The notes beneath the pieces are model-generated. The model did no database searches. It saw nothing but the letters and a program-made list of their open reading frames with translations, and had not been told where the DNA came from. This document shows positions 1-9,579 of a stretch of 12,280 nt of DNA, in pieces (within the stretch, counting starts at the first letter, position 1; each line of letters begins with the position of its first letter). The stretch comes from Hymenopellis radicata (lineage: Eukaryota; Basidiomycota; Agaricomycetes; Agaricales; Physalacriaceae): positions 1-12,280 of the forward strand of contig JADNRX010001237.1 in the NCBI GenBank assembly GCA_015501595.1, in the 5' to 3' direction. The position numbers were made by a program, and so were the translations under genes.

Positions 1-2350
1 GCCCACGGACATTAGAACGTACACAAAAGCGTGGGAGGACGAGAAAATAGTACATCCCAACGGCGTTCTAACTTCTCGCTTCGTTTGACTTTGCAGGCAC
101 AGTAACATGAAGCACACTTATCCTTCGATGTCGTTCTATACTCCTTTCTTAGACACGCAGCCCTCTCGCACTCACATATGTGTGTGAAGGGAGACGAAGT
201 GTACGTTGGTTTGCAGGTGTTAGGTCCTCGCCATTGTTGTCACCGAAGCCCTTCAGTCGTCGAGCAGGCCTTAACGAAGGATACACGCATGGCTGGAGGA
301 CACACCAATGGAACGGAATCCAACAGGCCCTTCGCTGCTGTGGCGTTGATATGGCCCCATCAACCCCTTCAACTGAGTACGAATTTCTTTCGTTTTCGAG
401 GCCGCACTTGGTTAAATGCAATTGGTTGGCAGCCACGAAGGAGACAAGGGTTTGCTCCTGGCATCTTGCGAAGTTCACCAGTAAACTAGAAATGTTCTGA
501 TATGATGGCAAAGTAGAGGCCCGCAGGCGGCGATGTACAGCAATTTCGTGAATACATAATAGCACGCCCGCTCACGGACCCAGCGTCGGTTAACCCTACG
601 CATTCTTCCGCGCATAAGAATGGCAAGGTCCTGCAAAGACGAGTATAAGGATGGAGAAAAATAAGAATACGAATAACGCACTATAACCAAAGTAGAGAGC
701 TGTCGCACTCTCCGATTCGTGTCTCGTATCCTGGCAATATTCTGCCTCGTACAGCGCAAGTTCAAGACGTATGTGGATCTCGGTAATTTCCACCTGAGTA
801 CGAGATGAAAAATCAGGACAGGCAAGGACACACAGAGATAAAATGGTTCACCACATCGGTGTGAGATACGTAGGTCCAAAAAACGTCATGATGAAGTGGG
901 AGACCTATTGGAGATAGTTATTATAATGAGGCAAATTTCAATGAGGGGATACGAACGACAGGAAACGTGCGCTGTTGGAGTAAGCGCAGAGGTACGGATG
1001 GTATCTCGATACGACAGTTGTTGAGACCTCCGCCATGCGGTATGGGTGGTAAAATACCATTCGGTGAAGCGAGGCATATCGAGGATGGTCTGTTGGCAGC
1101 GTACGGGGGACTGGAGGATGGCTTCCATGAGAAAGGCGGAGGCCTGGTAGCTTATATGGCGGCGACGGGAGGCAAAAGCCGCAAGGTCGTGGCAGACTGC
1201 TGCATCAAGTTGGAGGTTTCCAACTATGACAGGAGAATGGCCACATTGCGGCTGCAGAAGGGTCTGAAAGAGTGAGATTGATGCCAGTGGCCATGTTTGT
1301 CTCTTGCCACCGCGGTCGCCGTCCTGGGCACGTCTTGATACTCTCCGAAAAGGGAACGACCTTTCTTCGACGTCAATCGGCATGCGGCAACCAAATGTTT
1401 GGCTCTTGGTGAGGAGGTCCGTTCTTGCCGTCCGTTATCTCCAGAAGCCAAGTATCACCCGCGACTCTGGCGCTTCAAACTATGCCTACTGACTTCGGTT
1501 CTTGGCTGAGTTTGTCCTCGCTTCTGGCGTATCCCTAAACCTTCGACCATCGCGACGTGATTCTGTGTCCAGCGATTCCATTCGGCACTTCGACCTGTTC
1601 GTCCCTTGCGTTTTTCTGACCTCTCGACCGGAATCAACTTCGTATTGTTGGATGTCACGTCACACGGGTGACATGAGTCATCGTAGTAACCCTGGGACCT
1701 CTGATTCCATCGAGCAGCGCGACATGGATTGTCACCTTCAGGCATCAGTGCCAATACCATGACCTGTTCAGTCGTGTTCTCGCGACTGATTAATGTGGTA
1801 CGAGTCAGCCCAGTATAATCCTAGGATCAAGACGTCGAGGCAGAAGACACGTCCCTCGCGCGGATTTCCAGCGAGAGAACATCAGCATGCGCCTGGGAAA
1901 TCGTTTGAACAACTGTTGTATCGTCTCGAAACCAAGAACGTACGCAAATGGAATATATTTGCGCCTAAGCACTTCGATCTTCTGCCTGTCTTGTGGTCCT
2001 GTTCAAGATTGTCTGTCTTTCGTCTGAAGTTAATCCAGAGGTGAACAAGGAAAACTGGTGGTGGATGGAATTTCTTCATATATGCGCTCTGAGTCCTAGA
2101 TGACACCGTAGTCGTGGGAGAGACCGCCTGGACCATTGTTGCGCCACGCCACGCAGTTCGGCCCGTTCACTTCACTGAATAGGGCATGCGAGACATGAAA
2201 TCGGGTGTTTGTGTCTTCCAGTTTCATACTCATAGGCCTTCCAAGCTTCAAGATTTCTCTGGTCCTCGAGTCTTGATGGCGCTGCGGTATTGACGGGAGA
2301 AATATCGGCAGTCATGCATGCAGCTATGCGGAACAAGGCGACGCCCTGTC
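1..2350. other. Anonymous region without recognisable genes
   Basis: I see no recognisable gene, tRNA, rRNA, long repeat or intact mobile element here. Several open frames of 60-165 codons exist on both strands and overlap each other antisense. None shows a familiar motif, a consistent set of splice sites, or a continuation across frames. The longest is an ATG-started 165-codon frame on the minus strand (886-1383), listed separately. The stretch could be intergenic DNA, a non-coding transcript, or decayed transposon sequence; nothing visible separates these. Confidence 0.5.
886..1383 (-). other. Unidentified 165-codon open frame, doubtful gene
   Basis: This is an uninterrupted minus-strand frame with a true ATG at 1383 and about 165 codons. 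I do not recognise the product. It is rich in Arg, Ser and Thr, ends with a short hydrophobic stretch followed by polar residues, and has no visible signal peptide, domain motif or catalytic signature. A plus-strand frame (967-1275) is open over the same DNA, so the openness may come from base composition. In a window where real genes carry introns every few hundred bases, an isolated intronless frame of this size could be chance, a small orphan gene, or the remnant of an exon. Confidence 0.15.
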
Positions 2351-3137
2351 TTAATCACTGGCAATCTGACTTCGAGCGTCCATGTCCAGGAGATGTTGGT
2401 AAACGTCAGTTAGTCGATTCGTCCCCGCTAAGGCTGACATTGTGATAGAGACCGGACTATTGTTAAACGTAGTGGATCTCCTTGTCGCTTGAAGCCGTAC
2501 GCAGTAAGCAAGCAATCTGGGCTGTCGAGAGGGTAAGTGGTGGTCTGAGCACAAGGGCGATCACCCGAATTCGTCGAAATTGCACCGGGTCATTCATAAA
2601 CTCGAACCAATCTCTACGACCTCGTGGAACTCGATCAATTCTAGATAGGCTTACTCTCACACTCCCTCTCTTGCTCCTCGTTGCCCTGGCCGTTATTCCA
2701 GGTCTTCAGCAGAGCGCTGCTTAGCAGAGCGAATCCGACCACTAGTATTTCTGGAACCAGTTCTGAATCGTGGCTCGAGAGCTCAGATATCGCAATTATT
2801 CGCTCGGCCCGGTCCTTTGGAGGTGGCGATGGATTTTTAAAACCGTCAGATTCATTAATGTCCACCTATTCCCTCATTAACTAATTTCACAGTTTCTGCT
2901 TCTGTAATGAGCTCCCTGGAAGTCGCGCTCTCCCAGCACATCCCAGTTAGCTACCACATGCATTGATTCGGCCATTAGCCGCCAGGTTCTTCGCTGGTTA
3001 CTCGGACAGTCTCCACCTCTATCAGCAACATTGTCCCCTATAATTTAGCCGCTAGCTTCAACATTCGTTAACCTCGAACCAACGGAATTTCGGGCCCTTC
3101 GCCTCTCTACTGTCTCGTCTCTGCCCCGCATAGACAT
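2351..3137 (-). pseudogene. Possible unidentified gene or decayed gene, in several frames
   Basis: The minus strand holds several protein-like segments in different frames between the fructosamine kinase stop and about 2351. They include a frame with RTWRLMAESM and VANWDVLGERDF (about 2895-3035), one with ELITEAETVKLVNEG (about 2865-2920), and one with PSPPPKDRAERI, then SELVPEILVVGFALLSSALL, then KTWNNGQGNEEQE (2641-2865). Further frames carry DWFEFMNDPVQ (about 2570-2620) and a tail ending near 2351. The middle part has a hydrophobic stretch of about 17 residues that could cross a membrane, followed by a charged region. GTAAGC at about 2653 could be a donor, and several AG acceptors exist, but I could not build one consistent gene model. 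The family is not recognised. It may be a real gene with introns and indels, a pseudogene, or chance open frames. Confidence 0.27.
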
Positions 3138-3243
3138 TGTATGGCTGGTCGGTAAGTCTTGTTCTCTTATCACCCTGTTATTCGGACGACTCCAGCGCCA
3201 ACTGCGCTAAGTAGATTGTACTGCGAATCTGAGGTTTCTTCGA

Positions 3244-4373
3244 CTACAGTTTAGTGCTAAGCAAAACATCCATCTTCCTCTCAGCGCTCGACGCATATCC
3301 TCCCTGTGGACGTGTATTGAGCGTCGGGGCGACATACAATTATGGAATGACGTACTCCAAACAACACGGTATGATTGAGGTAATGGAACATTTCATATAA
3401 ATCTCCTCTTAGTTCATATTGCTCAACTGGCTCTGTCTTTGGCAGATGCTCATGGTATGCCCGGAAGAATGTCGAAGGGATACCACCGAATATCCTCGCA
3501 ATCGCCAGACTATACAGGTAAGCAAACTTGAAGTCGGCGAGACAGATGACCATACATACTCTACTTCTGAATGACCGTAGAACGACGAAGGATCGAATAT
3601 GATGGGTAGACCAGTTTTTGAGTCCACGCCGGTGTTTCCGCTCTGCTTTCGTCCAGTAAAATATCATGAGTGGAAATCATGTTCTTACCCAGAGGTCTCC
3701 ATGCAAAAGAACGGGTTTAATCTTGAGTGAACCTGTGGAAGTTGATTGATATCGATACTCAGTGCTTTTCATGTCTCAAGCATCATACCCAGGAGCTTTG
3801 GAATGACACTGTACATCAGCAACTGAGTACAAACCAAAGCAGAATCTGGCTGAACACTCACTTCGCTCTGACTTGATCCCCTTTCCGACACAAGGTAGAA
3901 TATCGGCTCGTACTTCGCAGAGCATCCAGTAGATCCTTAATCATCTCACTGTAACATTCCTCCCATGTTTCGTACCATCCATTCTTCATTCTCGTTGCTC
4001 CACAAAACGTGGGCACATGAAAGCCAAAGCCCTGATGCGATGTGTACTGGTGCAATTCCAGGGCTAATCGCTCCCCAAGCTCTTGCCCAGATCTCTCAGA
4101 TAAGCGTCCCATATCCTTGTATTCAGAGATGAAGTAGGGGTGCCCGTCAGAAATCCCAGAAGCAAGCACTTGGGGTGCGAGTCCTGGCGCAGCCGCATGT
4201 ATGGCTTTCAGAGACTCAGCTTCGCCGGTGAATTGCTCCGTTTCATTCGTGCTCCCGAGTTTAACAAAGAAAGTCGCTCCGTCAGATGATTTTATACGGG
4301 GAGGTGAGCCAGAAAAGTCAGCGTTGGGGCGTAGCTTCTTCAATTGCTCGAGCAGCATGGCAGAGATAGTCAT
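3244..4373 (-). CDS. Fructosamine/ketosamine-3-kinase, six exons, complete
   Basis: The product is a 290-aa FN3K-family kinase that phosphorylates the sugar of glycated proteins (fructosamines or ribulosamines) so that the adduct falls off; it is probably cytosolic. On the minus strand the exons are 4373-3862, 3808-3789 (20 nt), 3732-3689, 3642-3560, 3509-3356 and 3303-3244; introns are 46-56 nt with GT...AG ends, and the sum is exactly 291 codons. Visible motifs are the nucleotide-lobe lysine (FFVKLGS, about residue 38), GEAESL for helix C, the catalytic loop HGDLWSGN (Asp about 190), the metal-binding IIFDP (Asp about 209), then FYGHSEVDLAIARIFGGIP and a C-terminal HYLNHTVLFGGGYASSA. Length is usual for the family. 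The ATG at 4373 precedes a typical N-terminus (LLEQLKKLRPNADFSG). No frameshift is needed. No Cys is visible in the P-loop region, where some plant and bacterial relatives have a redox-active one. Assignment is by motif and order. Confidence 0.93.
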
Positions 4374-4653
4374 GATGCTGAAAACTTAAAGCCGAGATGA
4401 TGAGAGTCGTGATGTCATGTTGGGGCCGGCGTGCGTATGCGTTTTGACGGAATCATGCAAATAGTACCGGTACAGTTGAATGCTCAGTCTGCGCGTCCTG
4501 TGCTTGTCTATTGTGAAGATTAGCTATACATAGCAGTCCACATTCCACTCGGCAAATCCGAATGCCGTAAGCGCGTGCTCGTTTTGACCAATTTGATTTT
4601 GACGCGTAGTGTCACATGCACATTGGGTGTGACATCTGTCCTTGTCGCTGACC
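4374..4653. promoter_or_regulatory. Divergent intergenic region, FN3K / MAU2-like
   Basis: This 280-bp stretch separates two divergently transcribed start codons and must hold both promoters. A CCAAT box lies at 4588-4592 and an ACGCGT hexamer at 4602-4607, both within 70 bp of the MAU2-like ATG. ACGCGT is the MCB element bound by MBF in G1/S-regulated fungal genes, which would suit a cohesion factor. The hexamer occurs four times in this window, about the chance number, so its role is only suggested. No clear TATA box was seen. Confidence 0.4.
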
Positions 4654-7028
4654 ATGTCGACGAGACCTGCTAGCCCACAGGATAACAATCCTCGACCAGC
4701 AAAGCGGCAAAGGCGCTCGTACAGCTCTTCAGAAACAGACGATGAAGAGTTGCCTTTGCCGTCGGAAACACCATTATTTCCCCTGGCACCGCTACCCGTG
4801 TCGACGCTTCTCGTGTCCTTGCCTGGAATTCTCATCCACCCTCCAACCCATCGTCATCATGCGCGGTCTCTCTGCGTATCTTTGCTGGCTCTGCGAAAAT
4901 GTCTCAGCATTCCCGACCTAACTCCCGACATCGAATGCAGGGCATGGACTGCACTAGCGGAGGTGGGGATGATAGCAATTAGTGGAGGCTTCAGTCAAAA
5001 CGAAGATCACATATGGGCCCAATCACTAGAAAATGAAGTATGTCCAACTTTTTCGCGCGTGTTAATTCGGAATTGACATCCTGCCAGGTCGAAAAAGCCT
5101 CTAGCAAAGCGGTACGCTTTTTTGTCCCCTTACTTGTCTTGTTCCCGATGTTTATCTCTTTTCGTCTAGCTTCTGATATCACAAAAGGTATTCTTGCCTC
5201 ATACGATGTTGAAAACTTGCTCTCATAGTTGTCTCTAGCATCCATCTCTACGCCTATATCGTCCTTATGTGACTTCGTTGATCGCCCAACTAGCTCACTG
5301 GCAACAAAACCACAAATTTGCTCGGAACATGCTGCGACGTCTCGTGAAGACTTTTCTATCTGACGACCCGCCGCATACCATCTATTCGGCACACCTTACC
5401 CTTATATCTGTGCTCTCTACACCCACAGACCCAATGAAGGGCTTAACTGCCAAAGATACCCAGGCCGCGTTGTCAGCGATACAAGCTCTCGTGTCACACG
5501 CTGAAAACGCTCAACACAACGGCGTGAAACTTTTCGGTTTGCTGATTCGACTAAGATTGTTGATCTCGTCCGGCTTGTGGGATCGCGTGGAGGATGCATT
5601 GACACTCGCAGAAGAAGCACTGGGCTTCGATTTTACAGACAGAGACAAGGGTACAGATAAATCGATTCTCGTTCCGATATCGAATGCACCTCAGCAAACA
5701 TCCGAAAACTCTACACCATCCCCATCAAAAACCCTTCCAACACTACCACACTTCCCAGACAAGCTCTCGGAAGTAATGGCAATCCATATTCTCATCGTTG
5801 GCGTGGTCTTCTACACTTATGTTGGGAACGCAGCATCTACTGCTCCTCGTTTAACTCAGTTACATATGCTCATGGACTCCGGCTCCTGGAAAGACACAGA
5901 AAGTGGAGTGGTAGAAATTATTTTTCACTCTTCCCCCCCACTTCACATCCAGACGACACATCCTCGTATTCTACTCATACTCGCCTATCTTGTCAGCGCG
6001 ATCGCAAAAAAGGATCCAGTTGGCCGGAAGCCAAAACGAAAGTTGTTTGCGAACGAGGGGTTGACGATGTGGGAGAAGGAGATGCGGAAGCCTATCGTGC
6101 TTTCTCCCTGGGCAAGCGTGTCGGATGTGACGCAGTTGGAGTATACCATGAACCGCTTGAAGGGTGATCTGCTATGCGAACTCGTAGGCGTTCACATCAT
6201 GCGTTCAGAGTTCGTAGGAGCCCAGAAGCACATAGACGTCCTTGTAGCCCATGTTCGGACTGTTGGGCTGTGGGATGCATTTTCAGCACGGGTGTTGCTG
6301 CATGAAGCGCACCTTGCCCATGCGCGCGGCGACTCCAACCGAGCTGAATCATGTTATGCGATTGCCGCGGATTTAGCGTCAGAAGGTCAAGGACGAGATG
6401 ACTACGTGGAGACCTGTGCTAGAGCCGGCATGGTGGGCTTGAAGATAGGTCTAGGGAAGGGCGATTATGAGGAGAGTATGCAAGTCGTCGAGAGTTGCAA
6501 AGGATTGGGCGGAACACTACGAAGCGTTGGTAAAATCATTGAGGCATGCATGTCCTCGGAGATTTTGAAAGCAAAGTACGCATATATCAAGGAGTCTTCT
6601 TCATCGTTAACCCTTCCTTCAGGACGTGTCTGAAATCAGCGCTCACAATCACTGGGGAATCTACAGATAACCATTTGCGGTGCTTTGGTTTTGGCTCTGA
6701 TCAGCTCGCACTTCATGCACACTGCAACGGATTATGCCATGAAGATGTTGGGAACATGTGAGCAAATCGCGTCTGGACTTGGGGCGGGTGCTGTCAAAGC
6801 GCAAAAAAAAAAACACTCACGGTGCGGGATACCGTGGGCAACATACCACTGAGGATCTGGACGGCGGAGAGGTTTTTAGGTGACGATTTATCTATTCTTT
6901 CCAATGCTTCCGGCTCATCGTCATTCTAAGAATTGCATCGGAGACAGGGAGATACAGCCCGTGCGCAGAAGCAAACACTCACAATAGAGGCTTTGAAGAC
7001 AGCGCAAGCATCAGCTGTGATGCGCTGA
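4654..7028 (+). CDS. Cohesin loading factor, MAU2/SCC4 family, two frame slips
   Basis: Probably the MAU2/Scc4 partner of the Scc2 cohesin loader, a helical TPR-type nuclear protein that helps place cohesin on chromosomes. Exons are 4654-5037, 5088-5111 (24 nt), 5170-5187 (18 nt), 5239-6575, 6623-6879 and 6931-7028; introns are 47-58 nt. They sum to 706 codons. The N-terminus has a basic, Ser-rich stretch (KRQRRSYSSS) then acidic residues, a likely nuclear signal. Joined exons give VEKASSKALLISQKHPSLRLY followed by QLAHWQQNHKFARN, a helix pair typical of the family; later conserved blocks are SPWASVSDVTQLEY, AHLAHARGDSNRAESCYAIA and IEACMSSEILKAK. Two opposite single-base slips break exon 5: an extra base at 6680-6681, after TDNHLR, and one missing A in the A-run 6803-6813. 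Between them the frame reads ALVLALISSHFMHTATDYAM; uncorrected, translation stops at 6759-6761. The ATG at 4654 is the first in frame. The family call rests on remembered resemblance. Confidence 0.78.
5088..5187 (+). other. Two consecutive microexons (24 and 18 nt)
   Basis: Within the MAU2-like gene, exon 2 (5088-5111) encodes VEKASSKA and exon 3 (5170-5187) encodes LLISQK. Both start and end on codon boundaries. They are flanked by introns of 50, 58 and 51 nt with donors GTATGT, GTACGC and GTATTC and acceptors CCAG, CTAG and CTAG. Skipping either would keep the frame but remove part of a conserved helix. Confidence 0.75.
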
Positions 7029-7263
7029 CAGACTGGCTTCTAGGACTCTGCACTATATCATATTATCATTATTGCCGCATATTGTACACTACTCGTCGCA
7101 TCCTCCTGTATTTATATGCTAAGTATCATCATTGTTTTGAGAAAAGGAAATCTATGTGTTTGCCTTGTCGTTCCAGGAAGATGAGGTTGAATATACAATG
7201 GAAAGGTAGGGATACATCATGCGTCGGCGTCTAGAGAGTCAAAATACCAATAATAACAAATTC
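7029..7263. other. Convergent intergenic gap with both 3' ends
   Basis: This 235-bp AT-rich spacer lies between the stop codons of the MAU2-like gene (plus) and the UbiB-like gene (minus). No gene or repeat was seen. It must hold at least part of both 3' untranslated regions. An AATAAA hexamer on the plus strand at 7317-7322, inside the last intron of the opposite gene, could serve the MAU2-like transcript, which would make the two transcripts overlap antisense. That is only a possibility. Confidence 0.4.
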
Positions 7264-9579
7264 TTAAGAGTTGGGCGTTAGCCTAAGAGACAAGGTAGGT
7301 TAAAATCAGCAGTTCAAATAAAGCACAAGACGTACCAATCATACTTCACCATCTCGTCCGCGTTGACGATAGATGATTGCGATTAACTCGCGAGCTTCGA
7401 GCCAAACCAGAATTTCAAGAATGTTCCAAGATTGCTCTGGGGCAGATCGCGCGTCATGCCTTCCCTGGTGGCCATCTGACCACCTAGTTGCCGCAGAATG
7501 GGCAGTGCGCTTTTGAACAAGTCAAGGTTAGAGTCCAACTGCGGCCGATGCCCTCCAACAGCAGGATCGAGATGACAGTGTTGATAAAGTCGCCCTCCAT
7601 CTTGACGTGATGTTTCCGCACGCAGGTCAGGACCTCCGTGAGGATGTCGGCGATTTTGATTTGACCGAGAGAGAACGTCTTGCGCTTCACGGTCAGCACG
7701 AGATGCTGCATCTTCAAAGCGAACGTCTCCGTGTCGATGGCGAGTTCTGGCGTGCGACATCGCTCGACCATGAGCTGTCCTGTTACGGTACCCATCGAAA
7801 CTCGGCCATTGCGCGGAACATGTCCAGAAAGTTGGTGCGATTCGTCGCAGAGAGGGTGGTCACTAGACCGGCGTCGATAAAGACGACCTCGGGCATGTAC
7901 CCTTCTTCGTACAACGTAGACAATTCCGACAACCAAGCCGGGCGATCCTTGGTCAAAGAACGAAGCTGGGAGACGATAGTGTTGGATTCGGAATAATCAC
8001 GAGCTGCGACGGCGGTATCGGTGGCGGTCTTCTTGGATGGAAATATGAAGGCTTGTAAGGACTGATAGATGTTTTTCAAGACATCTCGCGTAGAAGGAGG
8101 TTTGGTAAATTTGATCATGATGTTCCCAGGATGCAGATCTGAATGCACAAAGTTGTCCAACAGGAGCATGTTCTAGATTGCCTTGAGCAACATAAAGTGG
8201 AAAAGAAGAGGTTAAACCTACCAAGAACGCGTCTAACCCGACGGTAGCCATCTGTCTATCGTAAGGTCCTCCTCCGTTCTTGAGAAAAGCCTCCAGTGGA
8301 AGCGCGTCTTGGAACTCTTCACGAGGAGCTCTTTCGTCGACCACACTTTGAGGGGACGCGGGAATGTGACCGGAACTTTCCTCGGTGCAAAGTTGGCCTC
8401 GAAAGTCAACAGATTCTCCGCTTCGTGCCGAAGGTCCAGTTGTTGGAACATCATCTCGCCAAAGACTTGGACCTCTTCCGGAAGTGAGATCCACTGCATG
8501 CCAGGAAAGAGCGTAATGAAGTGAGCGAAAAAGGACATGATAGAGAGATCCCTTGAGATGGTTTTTTGAGACGCGTGGATGTAGTACTTTAATGGCGACA
8601 GCTGCTGTGGGCACGGAAGGAGGAGGATCCTGAAGGATCTGAGGAGCGAGGGCATTTGCCGGTGATTTCTTCCTATGTCGACGCGGGCCGAGGTATGACG
8701 GTGGAATTAAGTCTTGCTTGAGGACCGCACGGTATACCTATGCCGCGTGAGGAAAGAGAAGCAGCGAAAGAAGAAGGAACACACCTGCGCAATCGCTCCA
8801 GTTCTATTGGAGTTTTCGTCAAACTCTTCGAACACTTCCTCAAACGGTCGGCGGAAGACCTGAGATATCACTCTCTTGGTGTGTTCTATTGAATGCGGTT
8901 TTCCATTGGAATGAAGTTGCCCCAATCTCTCACACAGGTGGGTAGGGAAAAGATCTGCTCGAGACCCAGCCCATTGAGCCAACTTGACTTTGAATTAGAA
9001 TCAAAAGGGTGCCGTACAGTCTTGACACGTACCTTTATAAACGTTGGACCGCTTGCTGCATCTTGGTGACGAGATAGTCATACCACCAAACAGCACCCCA
9101 TCTGTCACCACCCAAGCTTTTCTCAGGCTTTCCGATGAGAAGCATGGGAGTGGATAGAAGGACGGGCATGAAAAGGACGATGAGATAGATGAACCTCTTT
9201 CCAGTAAGAAGCGGCTCCCATATCTTGTTAAGAAGAAAGGACTTGATGCGGCGAGTTAATGTCAAGTCGAGCTCGGCGGGAGAGAAGATTGTCGGTGTTA
9301 CCGTGGCTCGTGGGGCGGACACGGAATGATAGTCGGGACGAGAAAAGGCCCGGAATGAAGGATTTCTGCTCGGGCGTGAGGAAAAGAGTCAAGCCACCCA
9401 CGACCGGGATGAGCCAGAGTGCTTTACGTCTGAGCGAGAAGCGGGGAATGGGCGTCCGGTAGAAGAATGACGGATATTTCGTGTGACGCGACCAGTTGGA
9501 GGCGTTTCTGGGCCTCAAGTGGAGAATAACGGTCCCGGGGGAATACGTGTGCGAAATGAGCACGACAGAATACAGACAT
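7264..9579 (-). CDS. Mitochondrial UbiB/ABC1 atypical kinase (ADCK2/Cqd1-like), many frame slips
   Basis: A UbiB-family atypical kinase, the COQ8/ADCK group that acts in mitochondrial coenzyme Q and lipid homeostasis. Minus-strand exons are about 9579-9033, 8982-8785, 8737-8222, 8172-7336 and 7282-7264; introns (50, 47, 49 and 53 nt) have clean GT...AG ends. In order come an arginine-rich N-terminus, a hydrophobic ALWLIPVVGGLTLFL, a membrane-like FIYLIVLFMPVLLSTPML, PTFIKLAQWAGSRADLFP (the KxGQ motif, here KLAQ), the Ala-rich loop TGAIAQVYRA, the lysine in VAIKVLHPRV, the catalytic HSDLHPGNIM, VFIDAGLV (DAG for DFG), and a conserved tail ending YDWLTPNS. About ten single-base slips break the frame, near 9550, 9335, 9051, 8562-8567, 8320, 7797, 7784, 7541, 7405 and 7378. 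Corrected, the exons give about 704 codons plus stop. The proposed ATG at 9577-9579 needs one slip to join the body. Motifs and splice sites are intact, so I treat it as a gene rather than a pseudogene. Confidence 0.85.

Noticed and set aside
1768..1789. Seven-base perfect hairpin stem (TCAGTCG / CGACTGA) with an 8-base loop
   Set aside because: Short stems like this are expected by chance in 12 kb, and nothing nearby gives it a role.
3062..3090. Minus-strand T-arm-like sequence (GGTTCGAGG) suggesting a tRNA
   Set aside because: The arm needs wobble pairs and I found no matching acceptor stem or anticodon arm upstream at the right spacing.
7264..9579. Calling the UbiB-like locus a plain pseudogene
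   Set aside because: Catalytic motifs, all splice sites and the conserved tail are intact, and only single-base slips interrupt it; this fits sequence error better than decay, although it cannot be excluded.
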